Part shown: positions 1 to 9,110 of the stretch, one piece after another
Layout: the number at the start of each line of letters is the position of its first letter
Numbering within the stretch: position 1 is the first letter of the stretch
Source: Balneola sp.
GTDB lineage: Bacteria; Bacteroidota; Rhodothermia; Balneolales; Balneolaceae
Direction: 5' to 3'
Assembly: GCA_002696035.1 (NCBI GenBank)
Contig: NZQV01000024.1
Coordinates: forward strand, 19,347 to 83,346
Length of the DNA stretch: 64,000 nt
Made by a program: the position numbers and the translations under genes
Notes under the pieces: generated by a model
The model's input: only the letters and a program-made list of their open reading frames with translations
The model's database searches: none
What the model was told of the DNA's origin: nothing

Positions 1-88
1 TGAATCAGTCAATAAGAGATAAATGTAGTATAAATTTTAGCTTATATTTCGATGTAGTTAGTGTCAAATTCACGTTAATAAGTTATTC

Positions 89-1663
89 ATGATCATCCGA
101 CAGAAACACTTCCTCATACCACTAGTACTACTTTTTAGTATTTGCGGCCTGGAGCTAAAAGCACAAGAGAATCAGATCATTCCGCTGAATCAGAATGTGT
201 ACGAATACATCAAAAAGTTTCAGCAAAGAGGAAAATTGCTTGAGTTAAATCCTACTTCACTTCCTTATACCAAAGGGGATATTCATGAAGCAATTTCTCA
301 ATTAAACAAAGAAGCATTGTCCGATACTGAAGTGTTTTGGTATAATCACATCGAAAAAGTATTGGGGTTTGACAGGTCTGAAGATCGATCTAAAAAAGAA
401 CTCTATGCCCATGGTTCTTTGGGAGGGGGCTTTGATCTGAATAATACGTTAAGGGAAGACGGTATAAGAGCTACGGGTGATACTCCTTATTTTTTACCGA
501 ATGGGGAGCTTCAATTGTATGGTGAAGGGGGTAGTTTTGGTGGTCAGTTAGGTATTCGGCACGACCTGTACTACTATTACGATCCGGATGGAATTTTGCC
601 CTATGGACGAATGTATGTGCGAAGTGAGGATTTCTATTTCGGGTATAACGGAGATTATTTGCAGCTGTATGCGGGTCGATTCAATAGTCATTTTGCTCCA
701 TTTGGAGAGGCCTCAACCATTCTGAGTGATAATCCCAATGCCTACGATAACATTAGTTTTCGGTTTGGGAACAATAAGATCTCCGTGCAAGGAATCTTTG
801 GTCAGCTTGATAACCTGGGCAGAAACGGAGAATTTGAATTGGGTGGGAGGATCGATGGAGACCGGCGTTATCTGGCCGTTCACCGCATCAACTGGCGTCC
901 CAACCTGAATTTTCAATTATCTTTGATCAAGGCAGATGTATATGCATCCGGCAACTCTTCAATTTCCCTTAAATATTTCAATCCTTTTAACGATCTGTTT
1001 TTTGACCGTACGGGAGCCCCGGTCAATGATCATTCCAATTCGTTTGTAGGTGGGTTTTTATGGTTCAACAAAAATAAATTTACTTTGAATGGTCAGCTTA
1101 TGCTGGATGACATTCATGTAACAGATAATAATGAACGGATCACATTGTCGGTTACAGGCTCTCTTCACCGGGCAGATATCATGAAAAATGTAGATGCCGG
1201 TTTTGAGGCAGAGATGATATCATACCAAAGCTACAACACTTCTACTCAAAAAAGCACGCGGTACGTATATCTTAAAAAGGGGCTTGCTACTCAATTTAAT
1301 GACTATGTGCTGAGTTCATTATATGCTGATATTCATGCCAATGAACTTCTTCAAGGGCTGATCATCACCCCGAGATTGACTGCTTTATTACAAGGAGAAC
1401 AGACGATCAATCAACCTTTTTATCAGTTTACACCTGAAGGAGAACTTCCCCCGGTTGTACTTACAGGAACCGTTGAAAGAACCATGAGAGGAGCAGTTGG
1501 CTTTTTATACAATCCTATTCCTGAGTTCTGGGTTGAAGCTGAACTTGGTGTGAATAGTATCAGTAACGAGGGCCATATAGAGGGAAGGTCAAACACAGAA
1601 GTCACTGGAATAATTGAAGCGGGCTTTCGACTGACATTAGATGGAATTGTTGGGAATCAATAG
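89..1663 (+). CDS. Outer-membrane beta-barrel protein, possibly Wzi-type capsule assembly
   Basis: This appears to be an exported outer-membrane barrel; the Wzi capsule-assembly family is my best guess. Residues 1-25 look like a signal peptide with likely cleavage after LKA. A polar helical segment of about 75 residues follows (NVYEYIKKFQQRGKLLEL lies in it). From there to the end the chain alternates polar and aromatic residues and is rich in Tyr, Phe, Gly and Asn, as in a porin-like barrel. The length of 524 aa suits Wzi. Two sugar-nucleotide type enzymes follow on the same strand (1991 and 4349), which fits a surface polysaccharide role, but the gaps are too wide for a tight operon. The chain ends in GIVGNQ rather than the terminal aromatic usual for barrel proteins. 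Barrel character is fairly sure; the Wzi name is not. Confidence 0.6.
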   Translation: MIIRQKHFLIPLVLLFSICGLELKAQENQIIPLNQNVYEYIKKFQQRGKLLELNPTSLPYTKGDIHEAISQLNKEALSDTEVFWYNHIEKVLGFDRSEDRSKKELYAHGSLGGGFDLNNTLREDGIRATGDTPYFLPNGELQLYGEGGSFGGQLGIRHDLYYYYDPDGILPYGRMYVRSEDFYFGYNGDYLQLYAGRFNSHFAPFGEASTILSDNPNAYDNISFRFGNNKISVQGIFGQLDNLGRNGEFELGGRIDGDRRYLAVHRINWRPNLNFQLSLIKADVYASGNSSISLKYFNPFNDLFFDRTGAPVNDHSNSFVGGFLWFNKNKFTLNGQLMLDDIHVTDNNERITLSVTGSLHRADIMKNVDAGFEAEMISYQSYNTSTQKSTRYVYLKKGLATQFNDYVLSSLYADIHANELLQGLIITPRLTALLQGEQTINQPFYQFTPEGELPPVVLTGTVERTMRGAVGFLYNPIPEFWVEAELGVNSISNEGHIEGRSNTEVTGIIEAGFRLTLDGIVGNQ

Positions 1664-1990
1664 AGCATCCAACACCGAATAATGAACACCAAAAGCAGAA
1701 CGATTGTAAAGCGACTCTCCAGAGTCGCTCGTGTTAACCGGCCATAATCCATCTTTCGGCCTCAGCCCGGGCGATGGATGGTCCTTGGACTCAAGAACAA
1801 AAGCATGAAGCAGGAGCTTCAAGTAAGATGTTCACCAAGCGGAGCTTGGGAACGAGGCGCGTTGTGTAGCCAAAGCCAGACTTGCACCTAACACCTTGCA
1901 CCTTGCACCTAATATCATACATCTAAACGCATAGCACAAAGCCCAATAAATCCCTACTTTTGAGGATGAACTAATCATAGATAAACCCAG
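1664..1990. repeat. Intergenic hairpin-repeat cluster
   Basis: No gene is visible here. The stretch starts with degenerate GAACACC-like short words. A near-perfect hairpin follows at 1710-1729 (AGCGACTCT, CC, AGAGTCGCT). A second hairpin begins at about 1749 (ATCCATC pairing with GATGGAT). A third block at 1803-1856 contains GAAGCAGGAGCTTC and CCAAGCGGAGCTTGG. The same three blocks recur in other gaps of the first 15 kb. Short CACCTAACACCTTGCACC-like repeats follow at about 1886-1911. Confidence 0.75.
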
Positions 1991-3019
1991 ATGAACACAA
2001 TCAAGTTTTCGGTAATTGGCTTTGGTCGAATTGGAAAAAGACACGCCAAGATCATTCAGGAATACGAGCATTCGTCCCTTATTTCAGTTACAGACAATGA
2101 TGCGGGGCAGTTTGAAGGAGCCGAAGAGCTCAACATTGAAGCAAAAACCTACTCTTCTATAAATGCATTTCTTGAACAGGATAGAGGAGAGAGCGATGTC
2201 GTAAATATCTGTACCCCCAACGGTTTTCATACCGAATATGCGGTTAGATTACTGAATGCTGGATACCATGTGGTCATTGAAAAACCAATGGGGCTTACCA
2301 AGGAAGGGTGTCTTGATGTGATCGGAGCACAGGAGGCATCAGGAAAAAGGGTATTTGTAGTCAAGCAAAACCGGTATAGTCCGCCTTCCGTATGGATGAA
2401 GAGTGTGGTGGATGAAAAACGGATCGGGGATGTTTTGATGGTTCAGGTAAACTGCTACTGGAACCGGGATGAGCGTTATTACGGCAACACGTCCTGGCGG
2501 GGGACCAAAGATCTGGATGGGGGAGCGCTGTATACACAATTCAGCCATTTTGTGGATCTGATGTATTGGGTATTTGGCGATGTAAAAGATCCCAAGTCGG
2601 TGGTTAAGAATTTCACTCATCCTGAGTTGAAGGACTTCGATGACTCAGGTTTTTCTCAGTTTGAATTTGTGAAAGGCGGGATCGGCAGCATCAATTACTC
2701 CACATCCTGCTGGGATAAGAATATGGAAAGTAGCATCACCGTGATCGGTACAAAAGGCAGTTTCAAAGTAGGGGGACAGTATATGAACGAAGTGGAATAC
2801 TGCCATATAGAGGACTATGAGCTGCCACTGCTTGAAAAGACCAATCCCCCAAATGACTATGGACCATTCAAAGGAAGTGCAGCTAACCACCACTACGTGA
2901 TCGAAAACGTGGTAGAGACTTTGAATGGCAAAAGTGAGGCCACTGCCAATGCTTTTGAAGGAATGAAGGTGGTGAGCATCATCGAGCAGATCTACAATGC
3001 GGCTCAAAAAAAAGAGTAA
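1991..3019 (+). CDS. Gfo/Idh/MocA family NAD-dependent sugar oxidoreductase
   Basis: This is a cytoplasmic NAD(P)-dependent dehydrogenase of the Gfo/Idh/MocA family, 342 aa, a usual length. The N-terminal Rossmann fold shows the dinucleotide loop GFGRIG at residues 10-15 and the family signature EKPM at 97-100. The substrate domain contains WRGT at 169-172, and DGGALYTQFSHFVDL at 176-190 includes the conserved catalytic-region His186. The WRGT...DGGAL pattern resembles WlbA/WbpB, which oxidise UDP-GlcNAc-uronic acid at C3 for O-antigen or capsule diaminosugars. A DegT-type aminotransferase, the partner enzyme of that pathway, lies downstream at 4349, supporting the same route. The substrate is inferred only. 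Confidence 0.9.
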   Translation: MNTIKFSVIGFGRIGKRHAKIIQEYEHSSLISVTDNDAGQFEGAEELNIEAKTYSSINAFLEQDRGESDVVNICTPNGFHTEYAVRLLNAGYHVVIEKPMGLTKEGCLDVIGAQEASGKRVFVVKQNRYSPPSVWMKSVVDEKRIGDVLMVQVNCYWNRDERYYGNTSWRGTKDLDGGALYTQFSHFVDLMYWVFGDVKDPKSVVKNFTHPELKDFDDSGFSQFEFVKGGIGSINYSTSCWDKNMESSITVIGTKGSFKVGGQYMNEVEYCHIEDYELPLLEKTNPPNDYGPFKGSAANHHYVIENVVETLNGKSEATANAFEGMKVVSIIEQIYNAAQKKE

Positions 3020-3110
3020 GAATGTAGAGCGTCTCTCCAGAGTCGCTCGTGATAACTGTCTATGATCTATCATTCGGCCTTAGCCTGAGCTTGGGAACGG
3101 GGACAAAGAT
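3020..3110. repeat. Hairpin repeats of the GACTCT/AGAGTC family
   Basis: At 3028-3047 the sequence AGCGTCTCT-CC-AGAGTCGCT forms the same hairpin as at 1710, with one arm substitution. It begins about ten bases after the stop codon of the dehydrogenase. A degraded copy of the ATCCATC/GATGGAT block and of the AGCTTGGGAACG block follows. Confidence 0.65.
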
Positions 3111-3149
3111 GGGGCATGTAGACAAAGTCCGGTTTCTTGAACCACCCCA

Positions 3150-3346
3150 TCATCCGACGACTGTTTAAGGAGCAGGCTGCAAAATCCTGCAAAGAGTCGT
3201 CCGATGAATGAAGAGCCAAGTCATGGCAAGCCCGAACCACCCAGCCCAGAACAATCGTCGGACCACTCCGTGCCGGTACAACCTTTCAGACGGTGGGGAA
3301 ATAGCTTTCATGTGAACATCCTAATCCTTTCAGTGGTCGGACGAAT
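3150..3346 (+). repeat. Two-hairpin 197-bp element, copy A
   Basis: This is the first of three copies of one element. Hairpin 1 pairs 3150-3162 with 3195-3207 (TCATCCGACGACT with AGTCGTCCGATGA, one mismatch). Its loop contains a nested stem, GCAGG with CCTGC. Hairpin 2 pairs 3253-3267 with 3332-3346 (AATCGTCGGACCACT with AGTGGTCGGACGAAT, one mismatch). Spacing of all four arms matches the copies at 6239 and 15058. It could be a structured RNA or a MITE-like mobile repeat. Confidence 0.8.
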
Positions 3347-4189
3347 CCGATGTGACGCATACTCAGAAAAACCCGTACCAGAGGGACGACATGTAGGTGA
3401 AAAACACCACCAACCAAGAACAATTTTCGCCCAAAATGTACACCGCAAACAACTCGCCAATATCATGATCACGCCCGCGGCAGAAAAGTAGAACGGTCTC
3501 GCTGAGCCGTTATATGTTTGAATCGAGTATAAATTTGCTCCCAAAGTTGTCACCCCGAGCGGTAGAATTTAGAAGTGGAATTGGGTTGTATTCCGCGAGG
3601 GGCTGTGTCCGACTACCGGCGTAATCTCAAGGGTTGATCCGGCGAGCTGTATTAAACGTTGAGGTCCCTCGTGATCACTATAATACCCCTTTGTAATTAT
3701 AAGCCATTTGGGATGACAACATCGGGGTGGAAGTAAGTCAATGATGTAGAATAAACCACTCCTCTTTGTCATCTCGAACGAAATGAAAGGAGCGGTTGCG
3801 ACTGCAATGCAGCTGAGAGATCTAAAAAATGTGCCAAGGTTCCATTGTGCACCAAACCCAATCAACCCGGTCAAACCGAAATGAAATGGAGATGCAGAAC
3901 CGGGATCTCCCTGAATTGGCTTGGGATGACCAACAACGAGCCCTTGGCAATAGCTTTGCCCTATGGCAGGAGATCCCGCATCTCCGTATGCACTCCGTGC
4001 GGGAAGACGGTCGTTGGGTTGTTTTTTTTAAAAAACCAGATCCCTTACCAATTATTAACCGTCATCCCGGTCAATCCGCCGGCTGGCGGAGCCGATCCGG
4101 GATCTCCTTGATTCGAGTTGGGATGTCAACCAACGAGCTCTCTTACCCTGGCGCGTTGACCTTATTTACAATAATCACTCCCCACTTGC
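3347..4189. repeat. Repeat-rich gap (hairpins and GGGATCTCC-type repeats)
   Basis: I see no credible gene here. A hairpin lies at 3492-3511 (AACGG, TCTCGCTGAG, CCGTT), matched with a compensating base-pair change at 8967-8986. A block at 3763-3823 (GTCATCTCGAACGAAATG ... GCAGCTGAGAGATCTA) is repeated at 8705-8766. From about 3860 to 4140 there are two rounds of a CATCCCGG...CCGGGATCTCC and GGAGATCCCGCATCTCC type repeat, also found near 6010-6220 and 10016-10175. The short open frames across this gap are repeat sequence, not genes. Confidence 0.7.
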
Positions 4190-4266
4190 ACCTAAAACCT
4201 AACACCTAAAACCTAAAACCTAAAACCTAAAACCTAAAACCTAACACCTAACACCTAACACCTAAA
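4190..4266. repeat. Heptamer tandem repeat ACCTAA(A/C), 11 units
   Basis: Eleven unbroken 7-bp units, seven ACCTAAA and four ACCTAAC, run from 4190 to 4266, with a twelfth decayed unit after them. The tract ends about 80 bp before the aminotransferase start at 4349. A change in copy number would shift the upstream region without affecting a reading frame. Confidence 0.9.
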
Positions 4267-4348
4267 ACCTCACTAAATACAAACCAATGTAGCATTAACC
4301 CATTCTTCTTGTTATTCTTGACACGATACAAATCACAGAGAAAAATTT

Positions 4349-5584
4349 ATGTCTATACCTTTACTTGATTTAAACCGGCAATATGAATCCATCAAACCCG
4401 AGATCAAAAAGGCGATCGATAAGGTATTGGAAAGCCAATATTTCATTATGGGAGATGAAGTAAGGGAGCTTGAGGAAGAAGTATGGAAATACTGCGAGGC
4501 AAATTATGCCTACGGATGTGCTTCGGGTTCCGATGCCTTATTACTGGCACTTATGGCCATAGACCTGCAACCGGGTGACTATGTGATCACTTCGCCATTC
4601 ACCTTTTTTGCTACTGCTGGAGCTATTTCCAGGATCGGGGGAATTCCGATTTTTCTTGATATTGAAAAGGATTCTTTTAACCTCGATCCAAAGGAAGTGA
4701 AAAGGTTTCTGGACGGAGAGCATCCTGTCTTTAAGAAACTGGATCCTGATCGCGAGAAGATAAAAGCGATCATACCGGTTCACCTGTATGGACAAGTGGC
4801 CGATATGGATCCTATCAATAAGTTGGCTAAAGAGCATAACCTTCACGTAATCGAAGATGCCGCACAGTCGATAGGGGCAGAATATAAAGGTCAGCGAGCG
4901 GGAAGTTTGGGGGATTTTGGTTGCTTCAGTTTCTTCCCCAGCAAAAACCTTGGTGCCTTTGGGGATGCAGGACTTATTACCGTAAAAGATGAAACATTGG
5001 CCCAAAAAACGGACATCCTGAGATTGCACGGTGCCAAGCCCAAATATCATCATAGTTTGGTAGGTATCAACAGTCGCCTTGACACCATACAAGCCGCCGT
5101 TCTGTCTGTGAAGCTGCAATATCTTGATGAATGGTCAGACCGAAGGCGAGAGATTGCGCAAACCTATAATCACCTGTTTGCGGAAGCAGGTATAGTAGGC
5201 GAACTTGGTGATTGTTCCGGCTCTTGTTCTGCAATGGGAGGAAATGAATGTGAATTACATTCGGATAAGATCATCACACCTCAAGAAACTACCGGTTCAC
5301 CCCGGGAAAATGGACGCCATATCTACCATCAATATACCATCAGAACCCGCAAGCGTGATGTGGTTATGAAAGCTTTGAAAGCAAAAGATATCGGCCATTC
5401 TATTTATTATCCTATACCTTTGCACGAGCAGGAATGCTTTGCCTATCTCGGGTATGAACCGAAGGACTGCCCGGTATCACATTGTGCAAGTAAGCAGGCT
5501 ATTTCCCTGCCTATATTTCCGGAACTCAGCTCAGAAGAGATCGAGGAAGTGGTTAATACAGTTGTGGATGCGGTTTTGGGATAG
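4349..5584 (+). CDS. DegT/DnrJ/EryC1 family PLP-dependent sugar aminotransferase
   Basis: This cytoplasmic PLP enzyme probably aminates a nucleotide-linked keto-sugar for capsule or O-antigen synthesis. Family marks are GSDAL at 60-64, the cofactor-contacting EDAAQ at 169-173 and the PLP lysine K199 in FFPSKNLGAFGDAG. The length of 411 aa is 25-40 residues above the family norm. The excess sits around residues 287-322, where a Gly/Cys-rich insertion carries C289, C293, C301 and H304. It pairs logically with the Gfo/Idh/MocA dehydrogenase at 1991 as a WlbA-WlbC (WbpB-WbpE) type couple. The start is the ATG followed by SIPLLDLNRQY, a typical family beginning. The family assignment is firm; the substrate is inferred. 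Confidence 0.92.
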   Translation: MSIPLLDLNRQYESIKPEIKKAIDKVLESQYFIMGDEVRELEEEVWKYCEANYAYGCASGSDALLLALMAIDLQPGDYVITSPFTFFATAGAISRIGGIPIFLDIEKDSFNLDPKEVKRFLDGEHPVFKKLDPDREKIKAIIPVHLYGQVADMDPINKLAKEHNLHVIEDAAQSIGAEYKGQRAGSLGDFGCFSFFPSKNLGAFGDAGLITVKDETLAQKTDILRLHGAKPKYHHSLVGINSRLDTIQAAVLSVKLQYLDEWSDRRREIAQTYNHLFAEAGIVGELGDCSGSCSAMGGNECELHSDKIITPQETTGSPRENGRHIYHQYTIRTRKRDVVMKALKAKDIGHSIYYPIPLHEQECFAYLGYEPKDCPVSHCASKQAISLPIFPELSSEEIEEVVNTVVDAVLG

Positions 5585-6238
5585 GGGAGAAATCACCGTT
5601 TGAAATTCAAAAATGGATAATTCGCAGACTGGCCAGTCCTTGATTTTCGAATCTAAGATCGGCGATTTTAGATTTGCGAAGTGTACTGAGGATGAAGGAA
5701 AACGTAGGGTGCCTCTCCAGAGTCGCTAGGCGTTTGAATCGAGCACCGTTGCTCATTCAAACATCCCACGAAATTCAAAAAAGGAACAGCTTTTTTGAAT
5801 CGATGTCCCTTCCAAGGGAGACTTTTTTCCACCGAAGGGCATGATACTCGAACAATCTAAACTCTCATCTAAACGTCTTCTCCCTTGCCTGGCAGGGGAG
5901 AAACAAAGAGGGGTCGTGTAGCCAAGGACCCGGATAACGCTACAAACTCCTAAGTTGTCACCCCGAGTCGGAATCGTATTCAAGCCCATAAACCTTTGAT
6001 ATTACGAAGCACTTGGGATGATAATGAACGAGGCATTGGCTCGTGCGCTGCCCTATGGTGGGAGATCCCGCATCTCCATATTCATTCGTGCGGGACGACG
6101 GTCGGTGGGTATTTGTAGTTTTACTATATCCCAAATAGAAAATACCTCAGTCATCCTGGTCAAGCCGTATTCCCGTGTACACGGGAGAGGTGCAGAACCG
6201 GGATCTCCCGCCAAGGCCCGGATATCAAAACCACCCCA
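5585..6238. repeat. Repeat-rich gap after the aminotransferase
   Basis: No gene is seen. At 5641-5682 a GATTTTCGAATCTAAGATC...TTAGATTTGCGAAG unit can fold on CGAATCTAA/TTAGATTTG. A degenerate GACTCT-type hairpin follows at 5704-5727. A perfect 11-bp hairpin lies at 5773-5800 (ATTCAAAAAAG, GAACAG, CTTTTTTGAAT), followed by a TCCCTT/AAGGGA stem; this pair recurs at 10226-10253. From 6010 to 6225 there are GGAGATCCCGCATCTCC and ACCGGGATCTCC repeats. Confidence 0.7.
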
Positions 6239-6435
6239 TCATCCAACGACTGTTTAAGGGCTAGGCTATAAAATCTTACAAAGAGTCGTCCGATGAATAA
6301 TTGGCCAGAGCATGGCATGCCTAAACCAAAAGAGCCCGGACAATCGTCGGACCACTCCGAGCTGGCTCATATATTCAAACGCTGGAAAAATAGCTTTAAT
6401 GTACACTTCCCAATCCTATCAGTGGTCGGACGAAT
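6239..6435 (+). repeat. Two-hairpin 197-bp element, copy B
   Basis: This is the second copy of the element at 3150, exactly the same length. Hairpin 1 pairs 6239-6251 with 6284-6296, and hairpin 2 pairs 6342-6356 with 6421-6435. In the nested stem GCAGG/CCTGC has become TAGG/CTTA, which still pairs as RNA with one G-U. The arms are nearly invariant while the linker has diverged, as expected for a selected structure or for terminal repeats of a small mobile element. Confidence 0.8.
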
Positions 6436-6914
6436 CCGTTATGTAAGACCGCCAGTCCTTGATTTTCGAACGTAAGATCGATGATTTTAGATTTGCGAAG
6501 GGGGATTGAGGAATAGATTTAATGAAATGACTTTGTTCCGTAGGAGCACTATGGTTGGCTAGTACTAAAGTATGCTTTGGTAATAATTGGATTCCCGTCT
6601 TCTCGGGAATGACCATGGCTATATTTTGTCCAAGATTATGTTTTCTGTATAAAATGAACCTGCTCCATAGGAGCACTATGTTTGTCGAAAAGGGAAGAGG
6701 GATGAAGAGAAATTTTCGCCTTGATGGCCGGCGGGGAACAATGCTTTCCGGAAATTGGGCTATGATCCTGCCATGATTTTCGAATGATCGAATAAAGATT
6801 TTAGATTGGCGAAGTATATTGGGGACGTGTGTTATTCCATTCAATATCTTTTTAATAATATTACTGCAATGAAGGTACTGAAATTTCTATCTTAGGGGAT
6901 AAACACAATCATCT
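6436..6914. repeat. Gap with two TTTTCGAA...TTAGATTTGCGAAG units
   Basis: No gene is supported. Units of the 41-bp repeat lie at 6460-6500 and, more decayed, at 6774-6814. GTAGGAGCACTATG is repeated at about 6540 and 6668 (CATAGGAGCACTATG). The last 80 bp are AT-rich and probably hold the promoter of the VWA gene at 6915. Confidence 0.6.
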
Positions 6915-7934
6915 ATGATCTGGGAAAATTCGACGTTTTTATGGCTTTTAGTGCTTATTCCACTGCTGATCGTATTGGCATGGTGGAAACGAAAGCAAAT
7001 TCAGGCCAAAAAAGAAAAGTATTTCAGCTCTGAGTTATTCAGTTCACTTCGAAGTGGATTTTGGCCGCTTGGCAATCGTTTTAAAAATATATTCACTTTC
7101 AGTGGACTGCTATTTCTTATCATAGCTCTTGCCGGACCTAAGATCGGAACGGAAGTTCGGGAAATTAAACGGCAGGGTATCGATATGCTGGTGGCTTTGG
7201 ATCTTTCGGCAAGTATGAAAGCGGAAGATGTACGTCCAAGTCGGCTCGAGAAAGCTAAATTCGAGATCGATCGCCTTATCGAACGACTCCAGGGAGATCG
7301 GGTCGGACTGATCGTATTTACCGGGGAGGCTTATCTGCAAAGCCCTATGACAATGGATTATTCTGCATTACGACTTTTTCTCGACATCGCAGAAACCGAT
7401 CAGATGCCAAGTTCTGCTACGGATTTCAACGCAGCTATGACGACAGCGCTCGAGGCATTTCAGGCATTGGAGGATAATGAATCGGATGCCTCCAAGGTGT
7501 TGCTCATTATGTCTGACGGGGAAGATCACGGACAGTCTTATGATGAAGCTCTTCAAAATTTGATAAACAATGATATTCGCGTTTTTACCATTGGGATCGG
7601 CACTTCAGAGGGGACGACCATACCGTTATATGAAGAGGGTACGAATCAATTGATAGGGTATAAGCGAGATAATGAAGGCCGGGTGGTAACTACTAAATTG
7701 CAAAGTGGAACACTCAGGGATATTGCCAGTACAGGTAATGGCGAATTCTATTCCATCCGGCGTGGTAATGAAGGGATCGATACTTTTTTGGCTCGTATGG
7801 ATGAGCTTGAAAAAGGAGAATTTGCCAGTCAGGAATACGCTGATTACAAAAATCAGTATCAATGGATGGCTGCTCTTGCCTTCCTTTGCCTGGTGGTAGC
7901 AATGCTTATCCCAACGTACAGGTCAGAGCCGTAA
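6915..7934 (+). CDS. VWA domain protein, BatA/BatB-like
   Basis: This inner-membrane protein carries a von Willebrand A domain exposed between membrane anchors, as in the Bat (Bacteroides aerotolerance) proteins. Hydrophobic helices are at about 7-24 and 59-76, with a third at the C-terminus (about 313-334). The metal-ion-dependent adhesion site motif D-x-S-x-S is present as DLSAS at 96-100, followed by the usual Thr-bearing segment IVFTGEAYLQSP and the downstream MSDGEDHG. The length of 339 aa fits BatA/BatB (about 320-340). Other bat genes (DUF58, MoxR, TPR) are not beside it, so this member stands alone; the DUF4175 protein at 10520 is the only nearby gene of a type often found with them. 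Its exact role is unknown. Confidence 0.88.
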   Translation: MIWENSTFLWLLVLIPLLIVLAWWKRKQIQAKKEKYFSSELFSSLRSGFWPLGNRFKNIFTFSGLLFLIIALAGPKIGTEVREIKRQGIDMLVALDLSASMKAEDVRPSRLEKAKFEIDRLIERLQGDRVGLIVFTGEAYLQSPMTMDYSALRLFLDIAETDQMPSSATDFNAAMTTALEAFQALEDNESDASKVLLIMSDGEDHGQSYDEALQNLINNDIRVFTIGIGTSEGTTIPLYEEGTNQLIGYKRDNEGRVVTTKLQSGTLRDIASTGNGEFYSIRRGNEGIDTFLARMDELEKGEFASQEYADYKNQYQWMAALAFLCLVVAMLIPTYRSEP

Positions 7935-7979
7935 TAAGAATTATATCACATCTACTTTTATAAATTAACTGATTAAAGA

Positions 7980-8474
7980 ATGTCGCAAAAAGAACGATTA
8001 GCTGAAAAGATCAGGAAACAGTTAACTGAAAAGGGATTCAAGATTCAGGATCATGACTTACAAAGACCATGGGGTGGTTTTTTTGTGATCGATGAAACCC
8101 AGGCCGAAAAATTCATCCAGAACTATTTTACGGATGTGGAGATGAATGAGGCCAATATTTCCGGAAAACTAAGTCCCAAGATCTTATTGGTTGAACCGGG
8201 AAAACGACTGTCATGGCAGTATCATTATCGCCGGGCCGAAATGTGGCAGGTGGTGGAAGGACCGGTTGGGGTGATCCGCAGTAAAACGGATGAGCAGGGT
8301 CCGGTTCAAAAATATGAAGAAGGAGACCTCATCACCCTGGAACAAGGCGAGCGCCATCGATTGGTGGGTTTGGATAACTGGGGAATTATTGCAGAGATCT
8401 GGCAGCATGTGGATGCCGAAAATCCTTCCAATGAAGAAGACATCGTGCGCCTTGAAGATGATTTTGGTCGTTAA
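7980..8474 (+). CDS. Cupin, mannose-6-phosphate isomerase type II-like
   Basis: This is a single-domain cupin of 164 aa matching the C-terminal isomerase domain of bifunctional mannose-6-phosphate isomerase/GDP-mannose pyrophosphorylase. Diagnostic parts are RPWG near the start, VEPGKRLSWQYHYRRAEMW with the cupin metal ligands (Gln, His, Glu), a GERHRL second motif, and the end EEDIVRLEDDFGR, close to the family's DIVRxxDxYGR. It would interconvert fructose-6-phosphate and mannose-6-phosphate for GDP-mannose and surface glycans. The pyrophosphorylase half is absent, so it may instead be a related cupin acting on another sugar. It lies 45 bp after the VWA gene on the same strand and could share its transcript. 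Confidence 0.8.
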   Translation: MSQKERLAEKIRKQLTEKGFKIQDHDLQRPWGGFFVIDETQAEKFIQNYFTDVEMNEANISGKLSPKILLVEPGKRLSWQYHYRRAEMWQVVEGPVGVIRSKTDEQGPVQKYEEGDLITLEQGERHRLVGLDNWGIIAEIWQHVDAENPSNEEDIVRLEDDFGR

Positions 8475-9110
8475 AGGGATAGAACTCCCAACACCGAACA
8501 TCCAACATCGAATGCAGAACGTAAAGTGACTCTCCAGAGTCGCTAGTATTAATCCATCTTTCGGGTTGTGCCCGGGTGATGGATGGTGCGGAATCGAGCA
8601 ATTGACTTTGAAGTAGGAGCTTCGGGCAAAGCGTTCACCAAGCCGGAGCTTGGGAACGAGTATTAAAGATCTATAGACTAATAATAATTAATCAAGCACC
8701 TCATCCTTTTGTCATCTCGAACGAAATGAAAGGAGCTGAGCGACTGTAATGCAGCTGAGAGATCTACAGAAGGTGTCAAGGGCCAACTGTTTGCCATAGG
8801 CAATATTTATACCATTGCCAACACCGCAGATATCTTCACTATTATCCCTCACACTGGCCATTTTATAACCCCAGGGTAGTATTAAACCGGAGTGTACTTT
8901 GATTTTCGAATAGGAGATCAGTGATTTTAGATTTGCGAAGTCCGCTTCAGATGAAAGAAAACGTAGAGCGGTCTCGCTGAGCCGCTTTGGGATTGAATCG
9001 AGCACAAAGTATGAAGCATGAGCTAAGTAAACAGAAATAGAATCCCCATTCGTCTGCGAAATTTCGAATGGTTATATTTGAGGCTCACAAACTCAATCGA
9101 CACAAAAAAC
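8475..9110. repeat. Repeat-rich gap before the HAD gene
   Basis: No gene is seen. It holds short AACACCGAACATCCAACATCGAAT words at 8490-8513, the GACTCT hairpin at 8525-8544, the ATCCATC/GATGGAT block at about 8551-8585, and the GGAGCTTC...CCAAGCCGGAGCTTGG block at 8610-8661. Further on are the GTCATCTCGAACGAAATG block at 8705-8766, the TTTTCGAA...TTTGCGAAG unit at 8900-8940, and the hairpin AGCGG-TCTCGCTGAG-CCGCT at 8967-8986. The order of blocks is similar to that in other gaps. Confidence 0.7.

Noticed and set aside
4190..4266. Heptamer tract resembling a telomere (CCTAAA-like repeat).
   Set aside because: It is short, internal, mixed in unit sequence and next to ordinary bacterial genes; nothing suggests a replicon end.
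3204..6475. Open frames in copies A (3204-3491) and B (6293-6475) of the two-hairpin element encode similar peptides (QSSDHS...NSF...ILSVVGRIR).
   Set aside because: The similarity follows from the conserved hairpin arms; copy C has a TAG at the fourth codon of the same frame, and neither frame resembles a known protein.
9078..9110. Upstream TTG start for the HAD hydrolase.
   Set aside because: It adds residues without family similarity, whereas the ATG at 9111 gives the normal beginning right before the nucleophile motif.
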